Assembly (NCBI GenBank): GCA_947568835.1
Contig: OX387606.1
Span: 23,604,111-23,668,110 of the forward strand
DNA length: 64,000 nucleotides
Reading direction: 5' to 3'
From: Protonemura montana
Taxonomy: Eukaryota; Arthropoda; Insecta; Plecoptera; Nemouridae
Part shown: positions 1 through 10,692 of the stretch, piece by piece
Layout: every line of letters begins with the position of its first letter
How positions within the stretch are numbered: position 1 is the stretch's first letter
Notes under the pieces: model-generated
What the model saw: the letters and a program-made list of their open reading frames with translations, nothing else
What the model was told of the DNA's origin: nothing
Databases searched by the model: none
Position numbers and translations under genes: made by a program

Positions 1-3000
1 CAACGTTCCAACCCGGCGGAAAGCGTTAAACAACCCAAACGAAGAACACCACAAGATCTGCGATTTAGTCAGTCGATATGCCGTTCACAATGCTCATGTA
101 GGATTCTCGTTAAAGAAACAAGGCGATGCTTCTTCGGACCTTCGTACTCCCACCAACAGTTCTCACAAAGATAACATCAGAAACATCTATGGAAACAGTA
201 TTGCCAAGTAAGATCAATAAAATAAACTCTCACTTACCCAAAAATACGATAAGTTACATAATCTTGTCAAATGTTTTATTGTTATTTTCTAATTTCTGCT
301 ATCTTATCTCTGCAGGGAGTTGGTGGAAGTCGAGCTGTCAGATGATTTATACAATTTTAAATTACACGGCTTTGCAACAAACGCCAATTTTTCCACAAAG
401 AAGCTCGTCTTTTTACTTTTTATAAACCACAGGCTTGTCGACTCTACAGGTGAAGAAAGATTACAAATTCTTAGCGTATATCAATTCAATCAGTTATCAG
501 CTCATTACCTAATAAAAAATTATAATGGCAGAGCACTAGAAGGTCAAATCTTAAAAGAAAACCATCCATTTATAGTCTGTTAGCAAATAGATTTCAATTC
601 TTGAGAAAAACTATTTTAACTGGGTTTTGAATGCTAAGTAAAGGGCTACTTAGCATTACTTGGCATTCAAACCCCTTTACTTAGCATTCAAAACCCAGTT
701 CAAATAGTTTTTCTTAAAACAAGTGCTGAGAATAAATCAAGTAGACATGAGTCAAAAAATCATCAGAAAGATTTCAATTCTGTTGAAGCTTGATTTCTTG
801 TGAACGCTAACCAACGTTGCTCCCCAGCCTTGCGTAAGGTCATCGTTGACATCTACACCAGCTACCTCCCAAAGGGCAAGCACCCGTGGGTCTACCTAAG
901 CCTAGAGCTGGACCCTCGCACCCTTGACGTCAACGTGCACCCCACCAAGCACGAGGTGCACTTCTTGCACGAAGACACGATCGTCGACAAGGTCTCCAAA
1001 GCCATCGAGAGCAAATTGCTTGGGTGCAACACGTCTCGCGTTTTTTACACACAGGCTCGGCTTCCCGGTATGGACGACGTACATGCATTTTAAATTATTT
1101 TATCATCGTCTTAAGGTCTGTGTGGGCATGGAATTGTCCAAGTGGTCTATGTGTTGGGGACCATTGTCTGGATGGGCCAACTGCGACCTGGCCCAAGGCA
1201 GATCATTTTGGATGGTGTCACATTTTACAGCCTGGAAAAAAAAGATTGTGACTTACATTTTTTTGAAGCTGCACCCGCAAATCCCCCTGAAATTACCAGT
1301 TTCACTTGATCACAAAAATTAAATTTGTCTAATTTCTTTACTCAACCTTAAATGCAAGTCATTGGCTTGATGGCCTCTTAACTTAGTATTCATTCAAACC
1401 TTTATACTCAGAATTGTTTGTTTGTACCAAATCATTGATGGGGTTAAATACTAAAGTTGTCGGAGTTTGTCAGTTTCTTAAAGGAGGTTAGGGAGGAACG
1501 AAATAAAAGGCACTTGTTTGAAAATCTCGTGGGCAAAAAATATGATTTTGCTCCAAGCTAAAGGGGGAAAACTGAAACTATGTTTATGGTTTTAGCAAAC
1601 AGAGGATTATTGGAAGAGGGTTGGGATAGGGGGACAGCGTTTGCATTTTGCTCCCAGAATTCTAGAAATTCTATGCATGACTCTGATTGTCCTCACAGCT
1701 GGATAAATAAATCTGGGGAAATTTAATAAGAGGACAGAAGGCACTACTTGGGTACTGTGAGATTAGGTTTACCACTGGTAACTTCCATCATAAGGTGATT
1801 TGCTCACTGTTTACTCCTTCCCGACTTACCCTATTGTTTTTTAAGTTTATTTTTGCTTTGATTTCTCTGAAACACATGCACTCTTTCAACTGAACAAGCT
1901 AATAAGTCAATCAAAGAATCAAACGTGACTCAGGGTTTACATTAGTGAGTAATAATACATACAAACAATTGCAGTTAAAACAATAATTCACACAATTCTT
2001 ATTGTATTTAGACAATTATTGATGCATACATATTCCAGGCTTCATATCGAAATTGAACTGAAGCTAATTGTTAACCAACGTCCTCCAGGAACATGCATTG
2101 TTTCTGAAGTCTTGGATATCAGCAAGACAGCCGCCACTGCCCCCAGCCACATGGTACGTACGGACAAGAACCTGCAGAAGCTGGACAAATTCTTCGGCTC
2201 TCCGACGACGGTTGCCAGCCAACAAGAGCAGAGCAAGCCTACCACCTTGAGCTCAAGCGATGCCGGGAAATTGGAAGAGGAAAACGCCAGACGAGATCTC
2301 AACCTATTCAGCGTCAATCAGCTCAAAGAAGAGATAGATAACAAAATGCACAACACTTTACGTGAAATTATCAAGGAGTCGACGTTTGTGGGTATGTTTT
2401 AATTTTGTTTCGGGTACTTTAAATTGTGCCATGTGGAGGCTGGTATTTAGAATCTTTAATAACCTATAGAACCCTGGAACCTGTGTAGAACCCCTATTTT
2501 CTGCAAAGGGCATTAAAATATTGAGATATGCATATCATATAAAGGTTGCTAAAACCAGGCACTAGATAATGCATCCACAATTCTGAACCACTTTTCCAAT
2601 CCAACGTGTCAATGTAAATTTTTTTGTATGACTTAAATCAACCTTTTCATGATGCGTGGGATTGTTAACAACACTATAACCGTCTCAATAATTGATGCCC
2701 AAACGCGGACTCGAACCCTGATCTCCACCTGTCGCGGGTGTTGCTCCAATTGAGCTACTTGGACACTGGCTTTTTGAGATGATTTTAGTATATTTGATGA
2801 GAATGACAGATCTCCAAGGAGTAGAACCAAGAGGCTGAATACTCACAGTCACTGTGATTCTAGTGACGCTATATCACGTCACAACCTGTCAAACTCGAAT
2901 AACTCCAATTTGACGTTGGATTCGTTGCTGTATTAGGATGAAATCTTATTTAAATTGCAAACGCTTGCAATGCGCCGGGTATTTTATTATTATGAACACT

Positions 3001-5903
3001 AAAACCGTCTCAAAAATTGATGCCCAAACAGGGACTCGAACCCTGATCTCCACCTGTCACGGGTGTTGCTCTGAACCATTGAGCTATCTGGATACTGGCT
3101 TTTTGAGACGATTTTAGTGTATTTGATGAGAATGACAGTTCTTCGTATGACAGTTTTTCGTACTTTACAAATTGCAGTGCAACGTCACTGGGATATGGAG
3201 TTTTGACTGCAGTGCATCAGTGGGAAGTATAAAGCCCACTAGTTTAGTAAACCGTTCTGCTCAATGTTATAAAAAAAAATGTTATTGAACCATTTTTGAC
3301 AATAGCAATAGAATATTATTAACAAACACGAAAATATTGAAAAGAAATGAATCATGAAAGGGTATAAGAAGCTTGAAGCTTCCGTCGCCAGTGGTTGACA
3401 CGGTTGAGCCCGCGCTTGAAAGTCAACCGTTGCGTTTTGTTTTCAGGTTGTGTCAGTCCTAGGCATTCTGCCATTCAGCACGACACGAAACTGTATCTAT
3501 GCAACACGGCTCGCCTCTCTGCCGAGCTGTTCTATCAGCTGGCCGTCTTTAACTTCGGCAACTTTGGCGCCATCAGCTTCGACCCGATCCCTCTGCACAA
3601 GCTAGCTGCGTTAGCTCTCGAGCAAGACGAGGCTCTGTGGGTAGAGTCAAACGGACCCAAGGAAGACATCGCCCAGGATGTTGTGAAACTGCTTGTCAAG
3701 AGAGCTGAGATGTTGGAAGATTACTTTTCTATTGATATCGATGCTGATGGCAATATCTGTAGTTTGCCATTGCTTTTAGGTCAGTTTATACAGTCATTTG
3801 CAAAATATTTCATTTCAATGATACCAAACTGTTTGTTGTGTTAGAAACACCAGTTCTCGTGAGATCGCTGAAGTTAAGCAACACTGCGCTGTGTCAGGTA
3901 TTGGATGGGTGACCATCATACACATGACCAGTTCTGTTCGAGAGAGGTTGGAGGGATGAAAGTTAGTACAGCAACTTCACTCACCTTGCTTATCAGCATG
4001 GATTTGTGGAGGAATCCTGCTCTTCGCGTTGTACCGTCCTTCGGAAGGGACGTTAAGCTGGTGGTCCCCTTGATGCTCTTCGACAGGAGTAGGCTACGTG
4101 CCAGCACAAGGTTTCCCCTCCTCCCTTCTAGGCTAGGTTAGGTTCATCATCATCATCATCCACTCATTCACCGACGCCATTAGACCAGTGCCGCATGGCC
4201 AGATGTCAAAACAGTGCGTCGTTAGAGCCAATCATCATTCATTCTAATCAATCATTTCAATGGTGGTAAAGCGCTCCAATAGTCAGGAAAATGTAAGTAA
4301 GAAGTCAAAAATGTGGGTACCAAAAATGGTATGAAATAATGAAAACCAACTAACAACTTGCTAAGGAAGAGACAAAAAGGCAATTCTTATCCATAAAAAA
4401 AGATGCTTGTCTTTAAAATTCTGGGTGTGGGTACTTTTAGCCAAGTTTTTACCGAAAGATTTCTGTTTTAATATGCAGACGACTACATACCCGACCTGAC
4501 GAATCTCCCGATGTTTGTTCTGCGTTTGACTACGGAATCCAACTGGAGCAACGAGAAGCTGTGCTTTGATTCCATTTGTCGGCAGCTTGCCAAGTTCTAC
4601 AGCCGGCAGTTCGATGCGGACAAAATCAAGGTGATGATAGCAACTTGTTGACAACTTGCAAAGTTCTGGCACGTCTCGGGCTGATTATACTAGCGCCGGT
4701 TAAAAAGCTCTTAAACAACGTTTAAGCGTTGAGTGTAGGTTATAGGTAGAGTTTCAATGTCAGTTACAGTCTCTGCGTGAAAGATGGCCGCCAAATGACT
4801 ACCTTACCGACAAAAATGCAGAGTACCGGAACATCACGTTAAGTGGAGCCACTGTCGTATGAATTTTAATTTCGATATTTCTCGTAGGTTAACTCGCTTT
4901 TGAGACTTTTCATGCTTAAAACATCTCCATCAATGTTTACCTCAACAATTGATATACGCGTAACGTTTTTAAAAAGCGAATAACCTCCGAAAAATATAGA
5001 AATTAAATTTCATACGACAGTGGCTCCACTTAACGTGATGTTCCGGTACTCTGCATTTTTGTCGGTAAGGTAGTCATTTGGCGGCCATCTTTCACGCAGA
5101 GACTGTAACATTGACGTTGAAACTCTACCTATAACCTACACTCAACGGTGTAAGAGGGATTTTAACCGGCGCAGTAATTTGCTTTAAAACACTAATATGT
5201 TGATAATTGTAAACCAAAAAATGTAGACAACACAAGACGAACAAGAAATAAGTGTTTTTTTAATAGTGTCCTTAGTAATTATAGAATGCTTTGCGCATTG
5301 CAAGCATTTGCAATTCAAATCAAAAAGAAATATAGTTGTTCTAACAATGCGTTTGGCTGGAAACAAAATATTTGGTGAGATGGAAATACAAACAAAATAT
5401 CTACGGACCCTCGACCTCCAAATCACAGTTTAAAAGTTAAACCCCGTCCTTCCAGGCTCAGATATCAAACGATGATTAGGGCAGAGAGAAAATAGTGACG
5501 GCTGCCAAATAAAATGTACTTTCAGTAACAGATTTTGTTGTGTGCCTTCCTAAATCAAATTCAAAGACACATCTTTTTTTTTATTTGTGTAAACATTCTC
5601 TTTAAAACCATGCAAAATATCACCAAATTGGGGAAAACCAATTTCGTGGACAAAGCAAGATTTAAACGACGTTGGTGAAATCAGTTACAAGTGGACTAAA
5701 AGGCAGTGGATTACTGGCAAGTGGTACTTTTTTTCTTCCAGATTGATCCTTCAGAGACGAGGAATTGGCAGTGGGTTGTGGAACACGTTCTTTACAGTCG
5801 AATGAAGCAATGCCTGCTGCCCCCGAAATGTTTCACAGAAGATGCTACGTTCCTGCAGATAGCAAACTTGCCAGACCTCTACAAAGTGTTCGAAAGATGC
5901 TGA
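1..5903 (+). CDS. mlh1: MLH1 mismatch-repair protein, 3' part of gene (7 exons)
   Basis: This is the MutL homologue that pairs with PMS-type partners in post-replicative mismatch repair in the nucleus. Coding exons are 2-207 (continuing from outside the window), 316-449, 828-1067, 2131-2391, 3447-3779, 4479-4630 and 5742-5903; every junction is GT-AG and phases agree, giving 495 residues. The first exon holds the end of the GHKL ATPase region ([26 protein letters not shown]). Exon 3 carries the MutL signature [17 protein letters not shown]. After MVRTD comes a short linker, then the C-terminal dimerisation domain ending in FERC, the conserved MLH1 C-terminus. The linker is much shorter than in vertebrate MLH1. 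The N-terminal third lies upstream of the window. Introns hold tRNA-like SINEs, a 5S-like SINE and a foldback MITE. A polyadenylation signal follows at 6002. Identity is very secure. Confidence 0.96.
603..770. repeat. Foldback family B, short copy in mlh1 intron
   Basis: An inverted repeat: AACTGGGTTTTGAATGCTAA on the left recurs as its reverse complement on the right (TTAGCATTCAAAACCCAGTT), with only a short loop. The outer right sequence ending AAGTAGACATGAGT is shared with the copies at 6.8, 18.5, 31.9, 33.2, 33.9 and 38.9 kb. This copy lacks the GAAACGTCGGG hairpin segment, so it is an internally deleted form. Confidence 0.75.
2640..2940 (-). mobile_element. tRNA-derived SINE (mlh1 intron)
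   Basis: Read on the minus strand it contains a tRNA-like core: A box TAGCTCAATTGGAGCAA (slightly shortened) and B box GGTTCGAGTCC, followed by GCATCAATTATTGAGACGG. The unit ends towards 2940 in a segment (GACGCTATATCACGTCAC) that recurs beside the copy at 13.1 kb. It lies in the intron before mlh1 exon 3447. Confidence 0.8.
2941..3150 (-). mobile_element. tRNA-derived SINE, second copy adjoining the first
   Basis: Same family and orientation as the preceding copy. The core shows an A box (TAGCTCAATGG) and B box (GGTTCGAGTCC) on the minus strand. Its other end carries TTGCAAACGCTTGCAATGCG, which is shared with copies at 13.1 and 47.8 kb. Two head-to-tail insertions in one intron suggest nested or tandem insertion. 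Confidence 0.8.
3835..4235 (+). mobile_element. 5S-rRNA-derived SINE (SINE3 type), one head
   Basis: The head matches the 5S rRNA internal promoter: GAAGTTAAGCAACACTG corresponds to box A, and GGTATTGGATGGGTGACC to the intermediate element and box C. A middle body follows (CTTCGGAAGGGACGTTAAGC), then the tail CCAGTGCCGCATGGCC and CAGTGCGTCGTT. It lies in the mlh1 intron between exons 3447-3779 and 4479-4630. Confidence 0.85.
4693..5172. mobile_element. Foldback MITE, family A (long terminal inverted repeats)
   Basis: The ends are inverted copies of each other for roughly 200 bp: GCGCCGGTTAAAA at the left is matched by TTTTAACCGGCGC at the right, and GTTGAGTGTAGGTTATAGGT is matched by its reverse complement. 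No transposase is visible, so it is a non-autonomous DNA element. A second copy with the same arms lies at 12.4 kb in OCA2. Confidence 0.85.
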
Positions 5904-6001
5904 CGATGATTGGGTGCCAAGAGACCGGTTATTTGTTGGAGTGAAGAAAGAAATAGAGAAGGAATGCCACATACCAGAGAAGAGACTTGAAGAGAAATCT
6001 C

Positions 6002-6007
6002 AATAAA
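6002..6007 (+). terminator. mlh1 polyadenylation signal
   Basis: AATAAA lies about 100 nt after the mlh1 stop codon. Confidence 0.6.
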
Positions 6008-7184
6008 TCTCAGAAATTATAATTTTTTGGCGTGTTGCCTTTGTCACTATCAGTTATTTTTCTCTGTTGTTTTGGTAGCATTTAGGTCATAGTAAAAAAT
6101 GACTACCATTTCAACAATAAATCAACTAATTACAGTTTGTATATTTCAAGCCTAACAACCTGAACTATTTTGTTTGTACTTATTAGAAAGTGCAGTTTTT
6201 TTTCAGCTGCGATCAATTGTTTTTCCATGACAACAGTCAGCGAATTATGATTTTGTCCCTGTTTTCGAGGGTGATTTTAAAATTCTTGCCTGTACCGCCA
6301 AACTAGCCTCTCCTTGATCCCAGCTGCTGCACCCAACGCAACATAGGTGGCTCTGAACATGTCACCGAACAAAGAATCCTGTCAGTCCCGGTGTGTCGAG
6401 TACGAATATATCTCGCCAGGTTGGTGGCCCATAATCTACGGGGCTAAATCTAGCCTTTAGTTGTACATTTGCTAGTACAGTTCTTATCACTCAAGTGGCA
6501 AACCCGAAATATCTATATGCACACCGTTTGTAATTTGCTGTTCATCTTTAAGCTACAAGGCTAAACCTCAACTCTGGTTTGACCGTTTGGGGATCTGGCC
6601 CGGAGTGTTTTAATCATAGAAAAAGTTGCAATGTTTAGATAAATATGCATTTGCTAGTTGACAACTCATCTCTATGATCACAGCCAACCAAATACTTATT
6701 ATTGGATGGGACTTCAATTATTTTGCTTTTAAAAAAGTAGCCAGCTGGAATAATACATTGTGATATAAGGGCAGTCTCTAGGTGGTCCCAAAAGGTATGC
6801 GAATCAAAACTACCTTTGAGAAAAACTATTTGAACTGGGTTTGGAATGCTAAGTAAAGGGCTACTAAAATTTCCCGACGTTTCGCAACATATACTAGTTA
6901 CTTCTTCAGGGGTTCAAATAGTTTTTCTTAAAACTAGTGCTAAGGATAAATCAAGTAGACATGAGTTTAAAAACCATCATAAAACTACCTTTATTCACTT
7001 GAGCGTTCAAGCTCTAGAATCTCCAGCCTCAACGGAATTAAAACACAGTTAACGATAGACTAAAGTTAGAAATGCATCTTTATTTCATGGCAATCATGTA
7101 CAAACAGGAAGTGCATACCCACAGTGGCACTCTGTGGGACACTGACTTGCAAAACCTCATCAAAGTATTCAGCCCGGCTCAGAT
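6008..7184. other. Intergenic stretch between convergent genes
   Basis: This lies between the mlh1 end and the 3' end of the minus-strand Pro-rich gene. The only recognisable feature is the foldback copy at 6815-6985; I see no coding signal. Confidence 0.6.
6815..6985. repeat. Foldback family B copy with GAAAC hairpin segment
   Basis: It carries AACTGGGTTTGGAATGCTAA, then TTTCCCGACGTTTCGCAACA with ACTAGTTACTTCTTCAGGGG (reverse complement of the hairpin motif seen elsewhere), and ends in AAGTAGACATGAGTTT. It is a shortened member of the family seen complete at 18.5 kb. Confidence 0.75.
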
Positions 7185-8644
7185 TTACCCAAGAAAATGT
7201 CTGATCAGACATTTCTTGTCGAACAAACATCTCTTCAGCTTCTTCTTGGCGGCAAACAACTCTGCCAAACTTTTCCCACCTCGCGTCGCTACCTCGTGGA
7301 CGGGAGCAGGTGCTGTGTGGACGGGCGCAGGCGCCGTGTGGACCGGTGGCGCCGTGTGGACCGGTGGCGCCGTGTAGACGGGCGCAGGCGCCGTGTGGAC
7401 CGGTGGCGCCGTGTAGACGGGCGCAGGCGCCGTGTAGACCGGTGGAGCTGTGTAGACGGGCGCAGGCGCCGTGTAGACGGGCGCAGGCGCCGTGTGGACC
7501 GGTGGCGCCGTGTAGACCGGTGGCGCCGTGTGGACGGGCGCAGGCGCCGTGTAGACCGGTGGCGCCGTGTAGACGGGCGCAGGCTTCGTGTAGACCGGTG
7601 GAGCTGTGTAGACGGGCGCAGGCGCCGTGTAGACCGGGGGCGGCACACTATAAACCGGCGCCGGCTCTGAATGCACTGCCGAAGGCGGCGGCTTGTGAAC
7701 TGGGGCAGGCGGCGCCGCGTATGTCTCTTTGGGAGCGGCGTACTTTTCGGCAGGTGGCGGCGACGGAAGGGGGACGGGCGCCGGGGGTTGATAATGTTTG
7801 CTGGCGTAGGCGTCAGCGCGGGCGAGTGCCATTAACGTGGCGATGACGAGCTGCAATTGACAGATACTTTATGTTTATGTGATTTTAGTTGGTGCTTCAC
7901 GTGGCAATGTTTTGTATCTCTGTTGCGCATGTCTATGGTTATATCTTTGAGTTGTTATGTTTAGTCAGATTGATAAAGCTATAGTGTGTGCTATAGGACC
8001 TCCGGTCGGTCGGGTGCTCTACCAACGGAGCTATCCGGGCACCCAGAATCCAACTTCGCTGGGTGGGATAAGGGATCCCCACAAAGGGGTAAAGCACCCG
8101 ACAGGCGATTGGGAGGCCCCGGGTTCGTATCCCCGTTCGGTCGCAAATTTTTTAGTCTATCACCGATTCTCTCCTTCGCTTCCTGGTTTCAGTTCCCTGG
8201 GGGAATGAAAAATAATGCATACATGAAGATTATTTGATAGTAATCCAGTGGCAAACGTGAGTAATCTACGAGAAATAACGAAATGCAATATCTGAATTCA
8301 ATATCTGGACTCCATCTGTTGTCAATAACCATTCTTGTCGGTCGGCTGAACGATAGCACTGAGAGTGAGCCTCTGACTAAACCTATTAAACCAGTGGTGA
8401 CGTTGAAAGATTAAGTAAGGTTAAGGAGATCGGGGTCCGAGCCCCGTTTGAGCATCAATTTTTGAGAGGTTTTTAGTGTTTCTTATAGTAAGAAAGGCGA
8501 TGTAATCATTTGAAAGCCATTTTGTTTGATTGCTAGTTGAACGGTGTCGTCCATCTTCCTAAGTACCAAGGGCGAAATATCCCGAATACAGAGACATAAA
8601 GACAAAGCAAAGGCGCAGTTAGGTTGCCAACTCACCAGTCTCAT
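7185..8644 (-). CDS. Secreted Pro/Tyr-rich repeat protein (cuticle-like)
   Basis: There are two coding exons: 8636-8644 (ATG AGA CTG, then a GTGAG donor) and 7185-7850 (acceptor ATTGCAG), phase 0, 224 residues. Together they give the signal peptide MRLLVIATLMALARADA, which the intron splits after three residues. The mature protein is mostly repeats built from two words, PAPVYTA and PPVYTA (with H for Y in places), from about residue 65 to 185. It ends in a basic tail (AAKKKLKRCLFDKKC) with two cysteines. A TATA box lies about 70 nt upstream of the ATG. PVYTAP-type repeats are common in arthropod cuticular and other structural matrix proteins. Function is inferred from composition and the signal peptide. 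The repeats probably grew by slippage, since the DNA repeats are near-identical. Confidence 0.87.
7991..8135. repeat. Inverted tRNA-Lys-like halves (SINE remnant)
   Basis: On the minus strand the left part reads GCCCGGATAGCTCCGTTGGT then AGAGCACCCGACC, close to the 5' half of a tRNA-Lys (A box included). On the plus strand the right part reads AAAGCACCCGAC, then CCGGGTTCGTATCCCCG, which is the 3' half with the B box. The halves therefore face opposite ways and do not form one tRNA gene. They lie in the intron of the Pro-rich protein gene. Confidence 0.65.
8395..8490 (+). repeat. Degenerate tRNA-SINE 3' fragment
   Basis: GAGATCGGGGTCCGAGCCCC then GAGCATCAATTTTTGAGAGG matches the B-box end and following body of the tRNA-like SINE family. 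No A box is left. Confidence 0.6.
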
Positions 8645-8712
8645 GATGTTTTCGAAGTCTTGTCTTCGTCGATTTCCCCTGCGTATTGATCACAACGCGT
8701 CCCCCAGCCTCG

Positions 8713-8721
8713 CATTTTATA
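8713..8721 (-). promoter_or_regulatory. TATA box of the Pro-rich protein gene
   Basis: TATAAAATG on the minus strand, about 70 nt before the ATG at 8644, a normal core-promoter distance. Confidence 0.65.
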
Positions 8722-9017
8722 CGACACATTTCGTGTGGTTTCGAGTAATAACAACAACAGACGCGTCGCACGCGTTGCGTAGAGTGCCGTCAAGTACGCG
8801 GTGGGCAAAACAATGCGTATAGAAAGTGCACTTGTGTTGCAACCCCAAGGCAGCCGCGGCACGGGCCACGGAGGGACACTCGGAGAGACGCCGGCACATT
8901 GCTAGCTAAACCCATTGTCAAGTTTGGGTCTCCGTGAGCTTGCCGGTTTTTTTTTTATTAACCTTGCGGAATGGTGGCTGCGGGTCGTGCGAGACAAAAA
9001 TTAATTTACTGATTTGT

Positions 9018-9335
9018 GGTGTTTATCGACGCACTGTTTTGACATCTGGCCATGCGGCACTGGTCTAATGGCGTCGGTGAATGAGTGGATGATGATGAAC
9101 ATAATAATGAACCTGACCTACTAGTCTAGAAGGGAAGAAGGAAACCTTGGTGTCAGTGCCTACTCCTGTTGAAGACCAAGGGGACCACCGGCTTAACGTC
9201 CCTTCCGAAAGACGGTACAACGCGAACAACAGGATTCCTCAACAAATCCATACTGTCGAGAGGTTGATAAGCAAAGCAAATGATATTGCTGTGCTAACTC
9301 TTATCCCTCTAGCTTGGCTCCCAAACAGAACTGGC
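9018..9335 (-). mobile_element. 5S-type SINE, minus orientation, headless
   Basis: Starting with the tail (reverse complement of GTCGTTAAACACC-like sequence, CGACGCACTGTTTTGACATC) it runs through the body (GACGGTACAACGCGAACAAC) to a fragment of CCAGTTCTGTT. The 5S-like promoter head is missing. It is the only copy in the window on this strand. Confidence 0.8.
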
Positions 9336-9383
9336 CTCAACTGAGTTTACGAATTAGAAAACGATTTTTTCGAGTTTCAAAAC

Positions 9384-9782
9384 ATGATAGCAATGTCACT
9401 TTGTGTTTTCGCTCTGTTGTCTTCAGGAAAGGGCACGTTTTGGGGCCCCCATCCTCGGGCCATCGTCTGCCCGATATGCCGAAGTCGAGTAGTCACAGAG
9501 ACGAGCGACAAGTTTTCGGCCATGGCGCATGCGTCGGCACTCGCCTTGTGCATAATCGGGTAACAAGCACTCTTCGTCTCAGAGCCTCCGTCTTCGATCA
9601 AACATAATTAGATGAAATACTCGTTTACCGACATATTATCTTACATTTTCATCAATATCTGTCACTTCCTTTGCAGGTGCTGGCCCTTTTGTCTGTTCCC
9701 TTACATCTTCTCGATGTGCATGAACACGTACCACACTTGTCCGAAGTGCTCCCATGTCGTCGGCATGCACCCTTCTCTCTGA
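9384..9782 (+). CDS. LITAF-domain protein (membrane zinc-binding, endolysosomal type)
   Basis: Two exons are clear: one ending at 9559 and 9677-9782, phase 2, joined by GT-AG. They encode a complete LITAF domain: an N-terminal CPIC knuckle (IVCPICRSRVVTET), a hydrophobic Cys-rich stretch that dips into the membrane (GCWPFCLFPYIFSM), and a C-terminal HTCPKCSH knuckle. Family members bind zinc and sit on the cytosolic face of late endosomal or lysosomal membranes. The start is uncertain. An in-frame ATG at 9384 would give 93 residues with no intron. However, a strong acceptor (TTGTCTTCAG) ends at 9426, so the exon may begin at 9427 with an upstream N-terminal exon, often proline-rich in this family, that I could not find. 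A polyadenylation signal follows at 9815. Confidence 0.88.
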
Positions 9783-9814
9783 CCCTGCTCAGCGGATTTT
9801 TGTCAATTTTGTTC

Positions 9815-9820
9815 AATAAA
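9815..9820 (+). terminator. LITAF-gene polyadenylation signal
   Basis: AATAAA (then TAAA) lies 33 nt after the stop codon. Confidence 0.65.
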
Positions 9821-10692
9821 TAAAGGACAACATGAACTGATTTAGACCCCTGCCAAATAATTTATAGTCTCGGAGCATCGAACTCAGTGTTGTGAATCGA
9901 AAAGGCAATGATAAGTGATTAAACAATGGCCAGGTAGCTCGGGTAGCAAAGGTCAGTATGAACCTTAGCATACCTTACCCCAAATGCAGTCAGTTGGTCG
10001 GGGTGATCGGCGCTGTCTACTTGGGGCTCTCTCAGAATAAAACCGTGTCGAGGAAAATCAGCGAGAGAATGAGTGCGACGAAAAATGTGAAACGATTGTC
10101 TTTAGGTGAGTAAAAATGCATTGATTTGGTCTCCGTTTTCACCGTTTCCGTCCAAATAGTTTGCCTCAAAAGTGTAGGGCCATGCCCCCAGGACACGCGA
10201 TATTTCCATGCGTGTTGTTGACAGCAGGCCTATGGCAGTGACACCGCATCAATCAGGGACAATGTCGTGATCGAACGCATTGGTTTTGTTAGCTGACAGG
10301 GGCTGACGGGAGCGACGTGGAATCCCCAGCACGCGTCGATTACGAATTCCATTGGGTATGCGCGTTGCTTTCCGGGGCAACCGTTCGATGGACGAGTACA
10401 TTTCCCTGAACCATAAGAGTCACTTAAGTTCCTTAATTCATCAGCTTTTAGGAGAAAAACAACTGCGTCGATCAGATAACCAGTGCGGGGCGTAGAGACA
10501 CGCCGATACTAGCTAGTCTGCAATCTGATATTTTAAAATTTGAGAAGTGACATTCGAGGACACATTTTTAAGAGAGCTTTTCATCCGTTTGAAAGTCTGA
10601 CTACGCCGTGATATTGTGTGCAAATGTGGTACGAAACGATGATGCATTCGGGTTAATTCGCAGTGATTTCTCCATTGGCACGCTCACCCAAC
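9821..10692. other. Intergenic, probable OCA2 promoter and 5' UTR region
   Basis: I see no repeat family and no coding signal here. The stretch sits just upstream of the OCA2 start codon and probably holds its promoter and leader. No clear TATA box was found. Confidence 0.4.
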
